This document shows, in pieces, positions 7,085 through 15,141 of a DNA stretch of 26,032 nucleotides. Both the position numbers and the translations under genes were made by a program. Under the pieces are notes generated by a model. That model was not told the origin of the DNA and ran no database searches. It was given only the letters and a program-made list of their open reading frames with translations. Position 1 is the stretch's first letter; every line of letters starts with the position of its first letter. This stretch comes from DATFXF01 sp035258565. GTDB lineage: Bacteria > Acidobacteriota > Terriglobia > Acidiferrales > UBA7541. The stretch spans positions 1 to 26,032 of the forward strand of contig DATFXF010000306.1 of assembly GCA_035258565.1 (NCBI GenBank), in the 5' to 3' direction.

Positions 7085-8425
7085 CTATCTTTCCTGCACG
7101 AGCATGCGGATTCCGTTCTTTGGCCGGAGCGTAACGCTCGGGACAGGAATGACGGGGTGGCCGGGAACCATTCGCAGTTGAAACTTCTGGGCAATCGTCG
7201 CTAGTAGCAAGGCCGCCTCCATCAAGGCGAAAGATGCACCGATGCACAATCGGGGTCCGCCGCCGAAAGGGAAGTAGGCGAACTTGGGAAGGCCTTGAGT
7301 GCCATCATTGGACCAGCGATCGGGATCGAAAGTTTCGGCACGGGGATGGAAGCGTGGGTCGCGGTGCGTAATCCATTGGCTCATAACCACATTCGCTCCC
7401 GCTGGCACGGGGTAGCCGCCAATCTCGCAGTCCTTCGCTGCGGTTCGCCCAACACCCCACGCCGGTGGATAAAGGCGCAGGGCTTCTTTCACCACCTTCT
7501 CGGTATAGGGAAGTCGAGCCAGGTCCTGTGCCTGCGGGCTGTCGCCGCCCAGCACTTGCTCGAACTCTTGCCCGAGCTTGTGCTCGACCTCCGGGTACTG
7601 GCTAAGCAGGTACCATATCCAGGACAGGGATAGGGCGGTGGTCTCATGCCCCGCGAGAAGAAAGGTCATGACTTCGTCTCGCAACTGCCGATCAGTCATC
7701 TGGCTTCCGTCCTCATCCTTGGCCTGCAATAGCATGGAAAGCAGGTCCCCCGTGTCCGCGCCATTTGCACGACGCTGCCGAATGATGCCATACACGATCT
7801 CATCTAGCTGGTGAACCGCCCGTCGGACGCGCAGGACGGCGGGCAGAGGCAGGTAGCGCAAAAATGCAGGAAGCACCATCCGGCCGCCCGTGCCTTGTTG
7901 CATCAGCACATTCAGGGCGAAGGCTACCCTTTCGGTCTCTTCTCTTACTTCCACGTTGAAGAGCACTTTGGCCACAATCTTCACGGTGAGGTGCATCATT
8001 TCCTGGTGGATATCGCGGTTTTCGCCGTCTTTCCAGGTGTTTAGCATCTCCTCGGTGTACCTTGTGATCGTGCAGGCATACGAGCTTACCCGTTCGCGGT
8101 GAAAAGCTGGCTGGCTGAGCCGCCTCTGTCGCAGCCATTGCGCTCCTTCGCTGGTGAGTAAACCGTCGCCAAAAAACCAGCGGCTGTTTCGCAGCACCCG
8201 GTCCTTGATGAAATTCTGGTGCTGGCTGACCAGCACCTCCTCAATGTAGTCTGGATGGTTGAGGAAGTAGACGTGGATCCAACCTGCTCGGTAGTAAAAG
8301 ATGTCGCCGAACCGGCGGGCCCAGCTGGTCAGAAGTGCCAGCGGGTCGCGGCTACCCAAAGGAAAATTACCAATCAGAAAGTGAGGCTCGGGGCCGGGCG
8401 GGTAGCGCCTGAGGTTCTCGCGCAT
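7085..8425 (-). CDS. Cytochrome P450
   Basis: This is a complete soluble-type bacterial P450 monooxygenase of 446 residues. The I-helix oxygen-binding motif is AGHETT (258-263), the K-helix ExxR is EALR (314-317), and the heme loop is FPFGGGPRLCIG with the thiolate ligand at Cys394. It also carries the PERF-region DPDRW (367-371). There is no membrane anchor; the N-terminal YPPGPEPHFLIGN is the usual proline-rich start. The fold signature resembles the CYP4/CYP102-like group, whose members often hydroxylate fatty acids, but the substrate is not predictable from this. No ferredoxin or reductase partner is encoded nearby, so electrons must come from elsewhere. The start is the ATG at 8425; the ribosome site (CAGGG) is weak. 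The gene is free of lesions in contrast to its left-hand neighbours. Confidence 0.96.
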   Translation of the reverse strand: MRENLRRYPPGPEPHFLIGNFPLGSRDPLALLTSWARRFGDIFYYRAGWIHVYFLNHPDYIEEVLVSQHQNFIKDRVLRNSRWFFGDGLLTSEGAQWLRQRRLSQPAFHRERVSSYACTITRYTEEMLNTWKDGENRDIHQEMMHLTVKIVAKVLFNVEVREETERVAFALNVLMQQGTGGRMVLPAFLRYLPLPAVLRVRRAVHQLDEIVYGIIRQRRANGADTGDLLSMLLQAKDEDGSQMTDRQLRDEVMTFLLAGHETTALSLSWIWYLLSQYPEVEHKLGQEFEQVLGGDSPQAQDLARLPYTEKVVKEALRLYPPAWGVGRTAAKDCEIGGYPVPAGANVVMSQWITHRDPRFHPRAETFDPDRWSNDGTQGLPKFAYFPFGGGPRLCIGASFALMEAALLLATIAQKFQLRMVPGHPVIPVPSVTLRPKNGIRMLVQER

Positions 8426-8587
8426 GCGCCCTGTTAGTTGCCTTCGCGAACCAGGTCCGCGTTTAGCTTCCGCATACTCTCCCCCGTCTGGAGGACGCCA
8501 TCCTCCGCGGAATGAGCATCGCCTGAGAACAGGATACCAGAACGGCCCGGCTTGGATTCTTGATGTTGGAGGACTTCGAGAAGGCGG

Positions 8588-8770
8588 CTAGATCACGCGA
8601 GCGTACTCAGCGTCCACGGTGGCCGGATCCACAGCGACCGCTTCCAGATTGGTCCACAGGCGACTTCGCTCAGCAGGGTCCACGGCGTCCGAGTCGCAGG
8701 TCGAGCAGCGACCATGCCTGTCCAGCTCGACCATCCTGCGGCAATCCAGGCACCACCAAAGCTCCCTCAT
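8588..8770 (-). CDS. Small zinc-ribbon protein
   Basis: This encodes 60 residues with a four-cysteine zinc knuckle, WWCLDCRRM and GRCSTCDSD (Cys7, Cys10, Cys22, Cys25), followed by a short helical tail. The ATG at 8770 is preceded by GAGGAGACGAGCG, a good ribosome site. An earlier start eight codons upstream is possible but less well placed. Proteins like this are common and uncharacterised in soil bacteria. The zinc site suggests nucleic-acid or protein contact, but no function is known. It follows the TPR gene on the same strand, about 175 bases away, so co-transcription is possible. Confidence 0.72.
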   Translation of the reverse strand: MRELWWCLDCRRMVELDRHGRCSTCDSDAVDPAERSRLWTNLEAVAVDPATVDAEYARVI

Positions 8771-8944
8771 CGCTCGTCTCCTCAGAACCCGCAATATTTT
8801 TGTGCGGTGGGCCCATTCTGGCGGGAAGTGGCGACTCTGTCCATGGGACGCGAGTCCTGCCGGAGTGGTACTTGGGGAGTACGAATGTGCTGTGGGCGCT
8901 CGGGAGAGCGCTACCGAGAGAGCTTCTCTCAGAGACCGGCCGGG

Positions 8945-10093
8945 CTACTTCTTGGGCCTGGTCTTCAATTTGGTGGGGATGCCTACGCCCATGGCCTCGA
9001 GCTGCTCGAGGCCTTGCTTACACTGCGCCCCATACGCGCCGTTGGGGTCAACCTCGATGCATTTCTGGTAGGCCTCGATGGTGCCCGGCTGGAGGACAGG
9101 AATCACCCTGTCACCCTCCTGCTTCGACCCCATCGCTCCGACCAACGCGGCCCCCAGCAGATACCAGCCCTGGGCGTTCTTCGGATCAAGCTCCGTGGCC
9201 TTGCGCAAGGGCTCAACCGCCTCCTTCGACTTGCCGGCGTTGTACAGCACGATCCCCAGATTGCGCCACGCGCTGGCAGCATTTGCCGGATCCAAGGAGA
9301 CGCTCTTCTGGTAAGCTGCCTGCGCTTCATCAATCTTTCCCAATTTGGCGAGCGCGTTGCCCAGGTTGTTGTAGTAGCCCGCCTGGTCAGGCTTCAACTC
9401 GATCGCTTTCTGATAGGCCGCCGCTGCTTCCTCAAAGCGCCCGGACATTTCATAGGACTCACCCAGCTTGGCCAGCACGATGTGGCGGTTGGGGTCTTTC
9501 TCCCCCGCAGCCTTCTCCGCCGACTGCAATTCATTGATCGCCGTTCCGTAGAGGTCGTTCAGCTTTTGCTGGAGCGGGCCGCGCTGGCCTGCCGGCGTGC
9601 GCTGCGCCTCGGCGCGGAGGGTCTTGGCCTGCTCGAGCGCTGCGACGCCGCTATCGAAGTGCCCCTTCAGATTCTCAAACTTTTTCTTTTCCTCTTCCTG
9701 CTTTTTCTGTGCTTCGATCGCTGCTGCACCCTGTTTTTGCGAGAGCTCCTTGAAGTTGAAGTTGAGCTTCGCTTCCTCGCCCGAGCTCACCCGGGTATTC
9801 GTCTCGTAGACCACCTGGTCCTTCACCTTCACCGTCACGATATAGATCCCGCCGCGCAGGCCCGATTGGAAGTATTTGCCGCTCTTGTCTGTCTTGGTCT
9901 CGAATGTCTGCCCCATCTCGCTGTTCTTGATGATCAGGGTGACATCGGCGAACGGCTTGCCTTCGAGGTCGCGCACTTCACCGGTCAGGGTGCCGAGCGA
10001 TTGTGCAGCCGCTTCGGGGGCCAGCCACGCGGAGAGCGGCCCGAGCGCCAGGGCCAAGGCCACAACCACGCAAACGATATTCATACGGCTCAT
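8945..10093 (-). CDS. Secreted protein with carboxypeptidase-regulatory-like domain and TPR repeats
   Basis: The protein has 382 residues. Residues 1-31 form a signal peptide (hydrophobic VCVVVALALALGPLSAWL, cleavage near EAAAQS). Residues about 34-115 are a carboxypeptidase-regulatory-like domain (LTGEVRDLEGKPFADVTLII, then the KSGKYFQSGLRGGIY turn). A charged coiled-coil-like linker (KKQEEEKKKFENLKGH) follows. About three to four TPR units occupy residues 190-330, visible as YEMSGRFEEAAAAYQKAIEL, ALAKLGKIDEAQAAYQKSV and VLYNAGKSKEAVEPLRKATE. The C-terminus is basic (KLKTRPKK). It is probably periplasmic or envelope-associated and mediates protein contacts; no catalytic site is seen. This domain pairing is familiar from acidobacterial genomes. 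The ATG at 10093 has GGGGGGAAG about seven bases upstream. Confidence 0.9.
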   Translation of the reverse strand: MSRMNIVCVVVALALALGPLSAWLAPEAAAQSLGTLTGEVRDLEGKPFADVTLIIKNSEMGQTFETKTDKSGKYFQSGLRGGIYIVTVKVKDQVVYETNTRVSSGEEAKLNFNFKELSQKQGAAAIEAQKKQEEEKKKFENLKGHFDSGVAALEQAKTLRAEAQRTPAGQRGPLQQKLNDLYGTAINELQSAEKAAGEKDPNRHIVLAKLGESYEMSGRFEEAAAAYQKAIELKPDQAGYYNNLGNALAKLGKIDEAQAAYQKSVSLDPANAASAWRNLGIVLYNAGKSKEAVEPLRKATELDPKNAQGWYLLGAALVGAMGSKQEGDRVIPVLQPGTIEAYQKCIEVDPNGAYGAQCKQGLEQLEAMGVGIPTKLKTRPKK

Positions 10094-10150
10094 GGTGACA
10101 CTTCCCCCCTTCGAAGGTTGGTCAAGCGAGACGGTCCTCGGGGAATCTTA

Positions 10151-10858
10151 TCACGCCACCGGCATCCGATAGGGGATCGGGTCGGCACAGCCGGCTTCGG
10201 CGAAGGCCTGCAGCCGTAGCCGGCAACTGTCGCAGGCGCCGCAGGCAGCATCCTCGAACTGGTAGCATGACCAGGTTAGATGCAGCGGCGCGCCCAGTTC
10301 GATGCCCCGCCGCACAATCTCACTCTTGCGCATCCCGATCGCCGGCGTGACGATTTTGATCCGTGTCTCCGGCCTGGTGCCCGCGCGCACCAGCTCCGCA
10401 AACACTCGATAGTATTCCGGCCGGCAGTCCGGGTACCCCGAGCTGTCTTCCGCCACCGCGCCTATGAACACGCTTGTCGCGCCGATCACCTCCGCCCAGC
10501 TCACCGCGACCGAGAGAAAATGAGTATTGCGGAAGGGCACGTAGGTCGGCGGAATCGACTTCGGGCGCTCGGCTGTTGGTGGCAGTTCTCGCTCCGGCAC
10601 GGGAATGCGCGCGTCAGTCAAGGCCGAGCCGCCAATTTGGGCAAAGTGGTCCAGGCGCACCGCCAGACGGTCCCGCACGCCATAAAATTCGGCGATCTCC
10701 TCGAACGCCTGGCGCTCACGCCGCTCGGTCCGCTGGCCGTAGCTCGCATGGGTGAGCGCCAGCCGATGCGTCTCGCGGGCCATGGCCACCGTGACGCAGG
10801 AGTCCATCCCCCCACTCAGCAGCACGACCGCTCTGGGAAGAAGGTTATTTCCGCCCAT
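10151..10858 (-). CDS. queC: 7-cyano-7-deazaguanine synthase
   Basis: QueC converts 7-carboxy-7-deazaguanine, ammonia and ATP to preQ0, the last step before the queuosine-specific reduction. The protein has 235 residues, a normal length. The N-terminal PP-loop ATP-binding motif is SGGMDS (residues 15-20). Near the C-terminus the zinc-binding cysteines are intact (Cys198, Cys206, Cys209, Cys212, in CGACDSCR). Other conserved blocks are YGQRTERRE, VPFRNTHFLSVAVSWAE and ECRPEYY-like DCRPEYYRVF. Translation starts at the ATG at 10858. No ribosome site precedes it; instead a TATACT box lies nine bases upstream, suggesting a leaderless or nearly leaderless transcript. The partner gene queD is in the window but 1.2 kb away in a different cluster. 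Confidence 0.95.
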   Translation of the reverse strand: MGGNNLLPRAVVLLSGGMDSCVTVAMARETHRLALTHASYGQRTERRERQAFEEIAEFYGVRDRLAVRLDHFAQIGGSALTDARIPVPERELPPTAERPKSIPPTYVPFRNTHFLSVAVSWAEVIGATSVFIGAVAEDSSGYPDCRPEYYRVFAELVRAGTRPETRIKIVTPAIGMRKSEIVRRGIELGAPLHLTWSCYQFEDAACGACDSCRLRLQAFAEAGCADPIPYRMPVA

Positions 10859-10867
10859 GACGATCCG

Positions 10868-10873
10868 AGTATA
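10868..10873 (-). promoter_or_regulatory. TATACT -10 box of queC, leaderless-type
   Basis: TATACT on the minus strand (10873-10868) is followed by nine bases and then the queC ATG at 10858. A start of transcription six to eight bases downstream of the box would fall on or next to the A of ATG. The candidate -35 (TTCCTG, 17 bases upstream) is weak. No Shine-Dalgarno sequence is present, which fits. Confidence 0.42.
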
Positions 10874-11117
10874 GTCCGAATGCTTCTTTTCAGGAACTCC
10901 GGCTCCGGCACGAGACGCGTAGCATAACGCCGATCAGGGGATCGTTCAGAGTCTGCCTGTCGAGCAAGCGCACAGCTCCGGCTTGTTGCGGCCCCTCGCG
11001 CCAAGGGAGCACGCGCCAATTAGCTTGGTTGCGCGCTTCGTGAATAAGGCCGAAAAAGGCGAGCCGGGAAATGCGCTGACTGCAACCAAGTCAAGCTCCT
11101 TTACGTATGATTAATAA

Positions 11118-11738
11118 AGATTATTTTGTTCCCTTAAGAAGACGGAAAGCCTGTTCGGGATCAGCTATCCCACGGTCAAGAATCGCCTGAATGCCATTGC
11201 CGCAGCACTCGATAAGAACTTCGAGGCGCCCTCGCCAAACTTATACGTTTTGGAGCAGCTCTCCCGTGGGGAACTTACCGTGGAAGAGGCGCTTGAGAGG
11301 TTAAACAGAGGGAGGAGGGAAGTAACCGTGTCTGCTGAAAGAAGGAAAGTACTTGAAATGCTGGCGCAAGGGAAAATCACTACGCAGGAGGCTGAGAAGC
11401 TTCTCGACAAGCTGACGGGTTCGCCCTCGGATCAGACTTCCCGGGAAAAGACGGAGGCTGGGGCAGCGCCCGAGGCCAAGAGGCAATGTTATCTGCGCAT
11501 TGTTGTGGAAAGGCCGGGGGAAGACCAAGTCAATCTTCGGCTGCCGCTCTCTTTTACGCGCGCGGGCAAGCTCCTGGCCGTGCTTCCCCTGAAGGTCGGG
11601 GAAAAGCTGGCCGAACATGGCATCGATTTGTCTGCCTTTGCGGCCATGAAGGACAAGGAGTTAGCGGAAGCGATTGAGAATATAAATGTGGACACCGAAA
11701 AGGGGAACGGGAAGAAGGTCCGGATCTTTTGCGAGTAA
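11118..11738 (+). pseudogene. DUF2089-like regulator, N-terminally truncated; residual frame from TTG at 11250
   Basis: The open frame from 11118 reads KKTESLFGISYPTVKNRLNA (11136-11195), a helix-turn-helix typical of DUF2089 proteins. VLEQLSRGELTVEEALERL and EMLAQGKITTQEAEKLLDKL follow; these are two short helical repeats of the SHOCT-like kind. A C-terminal domain of about 90 residues then ends at 11738. In intact relatives a four-cysteine zinc ribbon precedes the helix-turn-helix. Here a TAA at 11115-11117 and AT-rich sequence replace it. There is no ATG, GTG or TTG before the helix-turn-helix; the first possible start is TTG at 11250, which would make a 162-residue protein lacking DNA-binding. 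It could be a pseudogene or a shortened gene starting at that TTG. Confidence 0.6.
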
Positions 11739-11802
11739 ACCGACCGGGTTGTCAGCTGCTTTCGCCCGGGGTGGACTTGAAGATTTGGGCGAAGACCATG
11801 GC

Positions 11803-11991
11803 TTAGTTGCCACGGGGTCGCGCTTTTCGCCGACGGTAGAGATACACGACTCCTGCGGCCGCGAGGAATCCGGCACCGGCCGCGACGAGGCGCGTCAGCT
11901 CGAGCCGCACGCCGAGCCGCGCGGTGACAGCCCAGTAGCCCACTGCCACCAGAATCGCTGGCACGAAGATGATCAAAAAGGCGCGGTTCAC
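11803..11991 (-). CDS. Small two-helix membrane protein
   Basis: This is a hypothetical protein of about 62 residues with two hydrophobic segments, FLIIFVPAILVAVGYWAV and LVAAGAGFLAAAGVVYLY, and a basic C-terminal tail (RRRKARPRGN). It should sit in the inner membrane as a hairpin with a positive cytoplasmic tail. I favour the GTG at 11991, which has GGTGA five bases upstream. A GTG three codons earlier (12000) has AAGG directly against it and is less likely. It lies 35 bases downstream of queD on the same strand and probably shares its transcript. I do not recognise the family. Confidence 0.6.
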   Translation of the reverse strand: MNRAFLIIFVPAILVAVGYWAVTARLGVRLELTRLVAAGAGFLAAAGVVYLYRRRKARPRGN

Positions 11992-12026
11992 TTTCTTCAC
12001 CCTTGCCGCTCAAAACGACACGCGCT

Positions 12027-12401
12027 CTAGGGCCAGTAGGTGGCTCGGGTCATGTCGGTTTCCCAGACGGTGATGCTCGCGATGCGCGCCCCGTTCGGCG
12101 TCTCGCGCATTTGCTTGGTCACCTGCTCGTAAAAATACTTGGCGATATTTTCTGCCGAGGGATTGAGGGCGTCGAAAGGGGAGAGATCGTTCAGGTATTT
12201 GTGGTCGAGCGCCTGGATCACGTCGTGGATCTTCCGCTTCAGTTCAACGAAATCGTAGAGTAGCCCAACCGAATCGAGTGCCGGCCCTTCGAGCGTTACC
12301 CGGACCTTGTAATTGTGCCCGTGGGGGTTCTCGCACTTGCCTCGGTAGCCGCGCAGCGCGTGCCCAGCGGAAAAGGTTTCCTCCACGCTCACTTGAAACA
12401 T
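12027..12401 (-). CDS. queD: 6-carboxy-5,6,7,8-tetrahydropterin synthase
   Basis: QueD converts dihydroneopterin triphosphate to 6-carboxytetrahydropterin, an early step in 7-deazaguanine synthesis. The protein has 124 residues, normal for the family. The zinc ligands are His14 (FSAGHALRGY) and His27 and His29 (ENPHGHNY), with the catalytic cysteine at Cys23 (GKCENPHGHN). The second active-site region LDHKYLND and the glutamate-bearing PSAENIAKYFYE and ITVWETD are all present. The CxxxHGH spacing (Cys23 to His27) supports QueD, not eukaryotic-type PTPS. The ATG at 12401 has AAAGGA six bases upstream. It lies 78 bases downstream of the helicase gene and 35 bases upstream of a small membrane gene, probably one operon. 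queE is not seen in the window. Confidence 0.95.
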   Translation of the reverse strand: MFQVSVEETFSAGHALRGYRGKCENPHGHNYKVRVTLEGPALDSVGLLYDFVELKRKIHDVIQALDHKYLNDLSPFDALNPSAENIAKYFYEQVTKQMRETPNGARIASITVWETDMTRATYWP

Positions 12402-12479
12402 AACCGTCCTTTATCTAGGTCAGCGAGTCCGTGCCTTCGCCGGGAGGCCGCCCGTCGTCGGAAGACCTCGAATGCGACG

Positions 12480-14501
12480 TTATTGCGGTTGTTCGAGGAA
12501 TCGAGCGACCTCGGCGAGGTTTTGGGTGACGCCGTACTCGGGGAGCGACCCCAGAAAAATCTTACCATACTGCATTCGCAGGATACGGTTATCGAGGATG
12601 GCCAGCACGCCCCGGTCGCTCTTCGAGCGGATCAGCCGGCCGAACCCCTGCTTGAGGGCCAGTACGGCTTCCGGCACCTGGTATTCCGCGAAGGCGCTGC
12701 GGCCCTCCTCCTGCAAGGCTTCGACGCGCGCGGCGACGACAGGGTCAGTTGGCACGGCAAACGGCAGCCGGTCAATGATCACCGAGGAAAGCTGCTCGCC
12801 GGGCACGTCCACGCCCTGCCAGAAGCTGGCGGTGGCAAACAGCACCGCGTTCGGAGTCATGCGGAAGCGCTCGAGCAGCACCGACCGCGGCGCGGTGCCC
12901 TGCAGGAACAGCGGAAAGGAGCTCCGCGCGCGGACGCGCTCATAAATCTCCTTCATCTGGCTGTAGCTGGTGAAGAGGCAAAAAGCTCGGCCGCGGGAGA
13001 GTTCCAGCAGCCGCGCCACCTCTTGAGCGGCTTGCTCGGTGAAACGAGGGTCGCGCACGTCGGGGAGCGCGGCGGGGATGTACAGTAGCGCCTGCCGCGA
13101 GAAATCGAATTCGTGGGGCAAGACGCGCTCGTGCGCGGCCGGGATTCCCAGCCGCTGCTTGAGGAATTCGAATCGCCCGCCCACTGCCAGCGTGGCCGAA
13201 GTCAGCACGACCGTGTCGAACGGTTCGAAGAGCCGCTCGCGCAGGATGCCGCCGACGTCGATCGGCGTGGCCACAACAAAGACTCCCTTGCCGCGACGCT
13301 CGAACCAATAGACGTAGTTCCGCTCGCTGCTCTCGAGCAGAAAGGCCAGCTCGCCCCGCAGCTCGAAGGCCCGCCGCGCAATCGCCAGCACTTCGTCCGG
13401 CTTGCTTGGCAGCGCGGCGATTTCGGTCTCCAGGTTCTTCACGGCCCGGGCCAACTCCTCATAGGCCTCGCGGTTTTGCTCAAGGAAGCTCGAGCGCTGC
13501 TCGCTTTCAAAGGCGAAGCGCCCCTCACGCGAGGGGAACCTTTCAAAGAAACTGCGCGCACGCTCCCGCAGGCGCGCCACGCGCCGCAGAACAGTGTGCG
13601 CAGCAAGGTCCGTGAGGCGCAGCGCGTGCTCAGCATCGCGCGCCAGCTCCTCGAAGCGGTAACTCGAAATCTGCCGGCCAAAGTATTCGCTGGCCACGTC
13701 CTCGATCTCGTGCGCCTCGTCGAACACCACCGCCGAGTACCCCGGCAGGATGCTTCCGAAGTCATCCCGGCGCAGCGCCAGGTCGGCGAAGAAGAGATGA
13801 TGGTTGACGATGATGAGGTCCGCTTCGTGCGCGCGCTGGTGCATCCGGGTGATAAAGCACCGGCTGAACTCGGGGCATTTCTGGCCGGTGCACGCTTCGC
13901 GGCGCGCGTCGAGTTGCTGCCACAGCTCGGCGTCGTCGGGCAGGAAGTTGAGCTCGGCGCGGTCGCCCGTCTCGGTCATTCTTTCCCAATCGCGGATCTG
14001 GACGAACCAGTCCGCCTCGTCCAGGCCTTTGAGCGGAGGCTGGGCTTCCATCAGGTGGACCTTTTGCCGGCACACGAAATTACTGCGGCCTTTCATGACC
14101 GCCACCTTCAAGTCCGGGGCAAAGTGCTTTTCGAGGAAGGGCACATCCTTGTGGAAGAGCTGTTCCTGAAGCGATTTGGTGGCTGTCGAGACGACCACGC
14201 GCCGCCCGCTGCGGATCGCCGGGATCAGGTAGGCCAGCGTCTTGCCTGTACCGGTGCCTGCTTCGATGAGCGCGTGGTGCTTGTTCCGAAACGCGTCTTC
14301 AACCATTTCCGCCATCTGTTGCTGCGAGGGCCGAAATTCATAGGCTCCGCGCAGGCACTTCTTGAGCAGACCGCCCTCGCCGAAGATCTCGGCAAGCGAA
14401 GGGAGCGCTCGGCGAGCAGTGGCGGTGCTCGCGGACGCGTGCGGGCGGAGGGTCGGCGCAGTGGCCGCCGCGTCTCGGGAGGTGGAGGCTCGCTTGCCCA
14501 T
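12480..14501 (-). CDS. dinG: DinG/YoaA-type iron-sulfur DNA helicase
   Basis: This is a superfamily 2, XPD-like 5'-3' DNA helicase of 673 residues. Walker A is EAGTGTGKT (80-88), the DEAH box is FDEAHEIED (260-268), and later motifs are SATLAVGG, FWQGVDVPGEQL and QGFGRLIRSKSDRG. Four cysteines between motifs Ia and II (Cys144, Cys204, Cys209, Cys215, the last three in CTGQKCPEFSRC) match the 4Fe-4S cluster of DinG and XPD. It likely unwinds forked or R-loop structures during replication and repair. The frame stays open upstream to 14675, but that extension lacks similarity and overlaps the divergent HIT gene; the ATG at 14501 fits the family N-terminus. It is divergent from HIT/polA and the first gene of the helicase-queD cluster. 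It lacks the fused exonuclease domain found in Firmicute DinG. Confidence 0.93.
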   Translation of the reverse strand: MGKRASTSRDAAATAPTLRPHASASTATARRALPSLAEIFGEGGLLKKCLRGAYEFRPSQQQMAEMVEDAFRNKHHALIEAGTGTGKTLAYLIPAIRSGRRVVVSTATKSLQEQLFHKDVPFLEKHFAPDLKVAVMKGRSNFVCRQKVHLMEAQPPLKGLDEADWFVQIRDWERMTETGDRAELNFLPDDAELWQQLDARREACTGQKCPEFSRCFITRMHQRAHEADLIIVNHHLFFADLALRRDDFGSILPGYSAVVFDEAHEIEDVASEYFGRQISSYRFEELARDAEHALRLTDLAAHTVLRRVARLRERARSFFERFPSREGRFAFESEQRSSFLEQNREAYEELARAVKNLETEIAALPSKPDEVLAIARRAFELRGELAFLLESSERNYVYWFERRGKGVFVVATPIDVGGILRERLFEPFDTVVLTSATLAVGGRFEFLKQRLGIPAAHERVLPHEFDFSRQALLYIPAALPDVRDPRFTEQAAQEVARLLELSRGRAFCLFTSYSQMKEIYERVRARSSFPLFLQGTAPRSVLLERFRMTPNAVLFATASFWQGVDVPGEQLSSVIIDRLPFAVPTDPVVAARVEALQEEGRSAFAEYQVPEAVLALKQGFGRLIRSKSDRGVLAILDNRILRMQYGKIFLGSLPEYGVTQNLAEVARFLEQPQ

Positions 14502-14616
14502 GAGATGATTGGCTAGCGCCGGCCTGAGGAGATGCTCCGGCGCAGGAGCTAAGATAGCATAGCTCCACCGGGGTATCTGCGGTGACCTGTCGCGGAGACC
14601 GGCCGGTCCGACGCCC

Positions 14617-15072
14617 GTGAGGCAGCCCACGAGCCCCGCGCGCAACTGGGACGAGACCTGCCGCTTCTGTGCCATGGCGCGCGGCGAGCTGGAAGCCTTT
14701 CCGGTCTTCGAGGATGAGGTTTCTCTGGCGTTTCTTGATCATCGCCCGCTCTTTCCGGGCCATTGCCTGCTGATCCCGCGCGCGCACATCGAAACGCTCG
14801 CTGACCTGCCCCAGGAATTGCTGGGAACGTTTTTCGCGAACACCCAGCTCCTGGCTCGGGCCGTCGAACTGGGCATGAAGGCCGAGGGGACGTTCGTGGC
14901 CATCAACAACCGCGTCAGCCAGAGCGTTCCGCATCTGCACGTGCACATCGTGCCGCGGCGCAAGAAGGACGGCCTACGCGGCTTCTTCTGGCCGCGTCAC
15001 CCTTATCCGGGCGAGGATGCCATGCGCGAGGTCCAAGCGCGCATACGTTCCGCCATCTCCCGCTTGCGATAG
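14617..15072 (+). CDS. HIT-family nucleotide hydrolase
   Basis: This is a histidine-triad hydrolase of 151 residues, expected to act on AMP-linked or dinucleoside polyphosphate substrates in the cytoplasm. The triad is HLHVHIVPR (about residues 108-116). Upstream are the family blocks CRFCAMARGELEAFPVFEDE, FLDHRPLFPGHCLLIPRAH, and NNRVSQSVPHLH. The GTG at 14617 is chosen because the CxFC pair near the N-terminus is a usual part of the domain and would be lost from the ATG at 14674. The C-terminus carries an extra basic tail including FWPRHPYPGEDAM. It stands 69 bases upstream of polA on the same strand, and divergent from the helicase gene with a 115-base gap between starts. Confidence 0.9.
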   Translation: MRQPTSPARNWDETCRFCAMARGELEAFPVFEDEVSLAFLDHRPLFPGHCLLIPRAHIETLADLPQELLGTFFANTQLLARAVELGMKAEGTFVAINNRVSQSVPHLHVHIVPRRKKDGLRGFFWPRHPYPGEDAMREVQARIRSAISRLR

Positions 15073-15127
15073 TTTCTTCTTGGGCTCCCCGCACTCGGAC
15101 GGGCGTCTGGGAACAAGGCGCATTTGC

Positions 15128-15133
15128 TATACT
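15128..15133 (+). promoter_or_regulatory. TATACT -10 box of polA, leaderless-type
   Basis: TTGCTATACT has TATACT at 15128-15133, and the polA ATG follows after eight bases at 15142. There is no Shine-Dalgarno sequence; the intervening bases are CCCGCGGG. A normal transcription start would therefore coincide almost exactly with the ATG. The -35 is not convincing. The TG two bases before the box position is replaced by GC, so it is not a classic extended -10. Confidence 0.42.
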
Positions 15134-15141
15134 CCCGCGGG

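Noticed and set aside
8714..10219. A 501-codon open frame on the plus strand
   Set aside because: It lies antisense to the TPR protein, has low-complexity leucine/arginine-rich sequence without domains, and arises from high GC and codon bias of the true gene.
10859..11110. A preQ1 riboswitch upstream of queC
   Set aside because: The likely promoter leaves almost no leader, and no preQ1 aptamer-like hairpin with an A-rich tail is visible.
13113..14516. A 467-codon open frame on the plus strand
   Set aside because: It mirrors the DinG-type helicase whose motifs are all on the minus strand; no recognisable protein family.
14502..14675. N-terminal extension of the helicase to 14675
   Set aside because: It overlaps the HIT gene on the other strand and has no similarity to DinG proteins.
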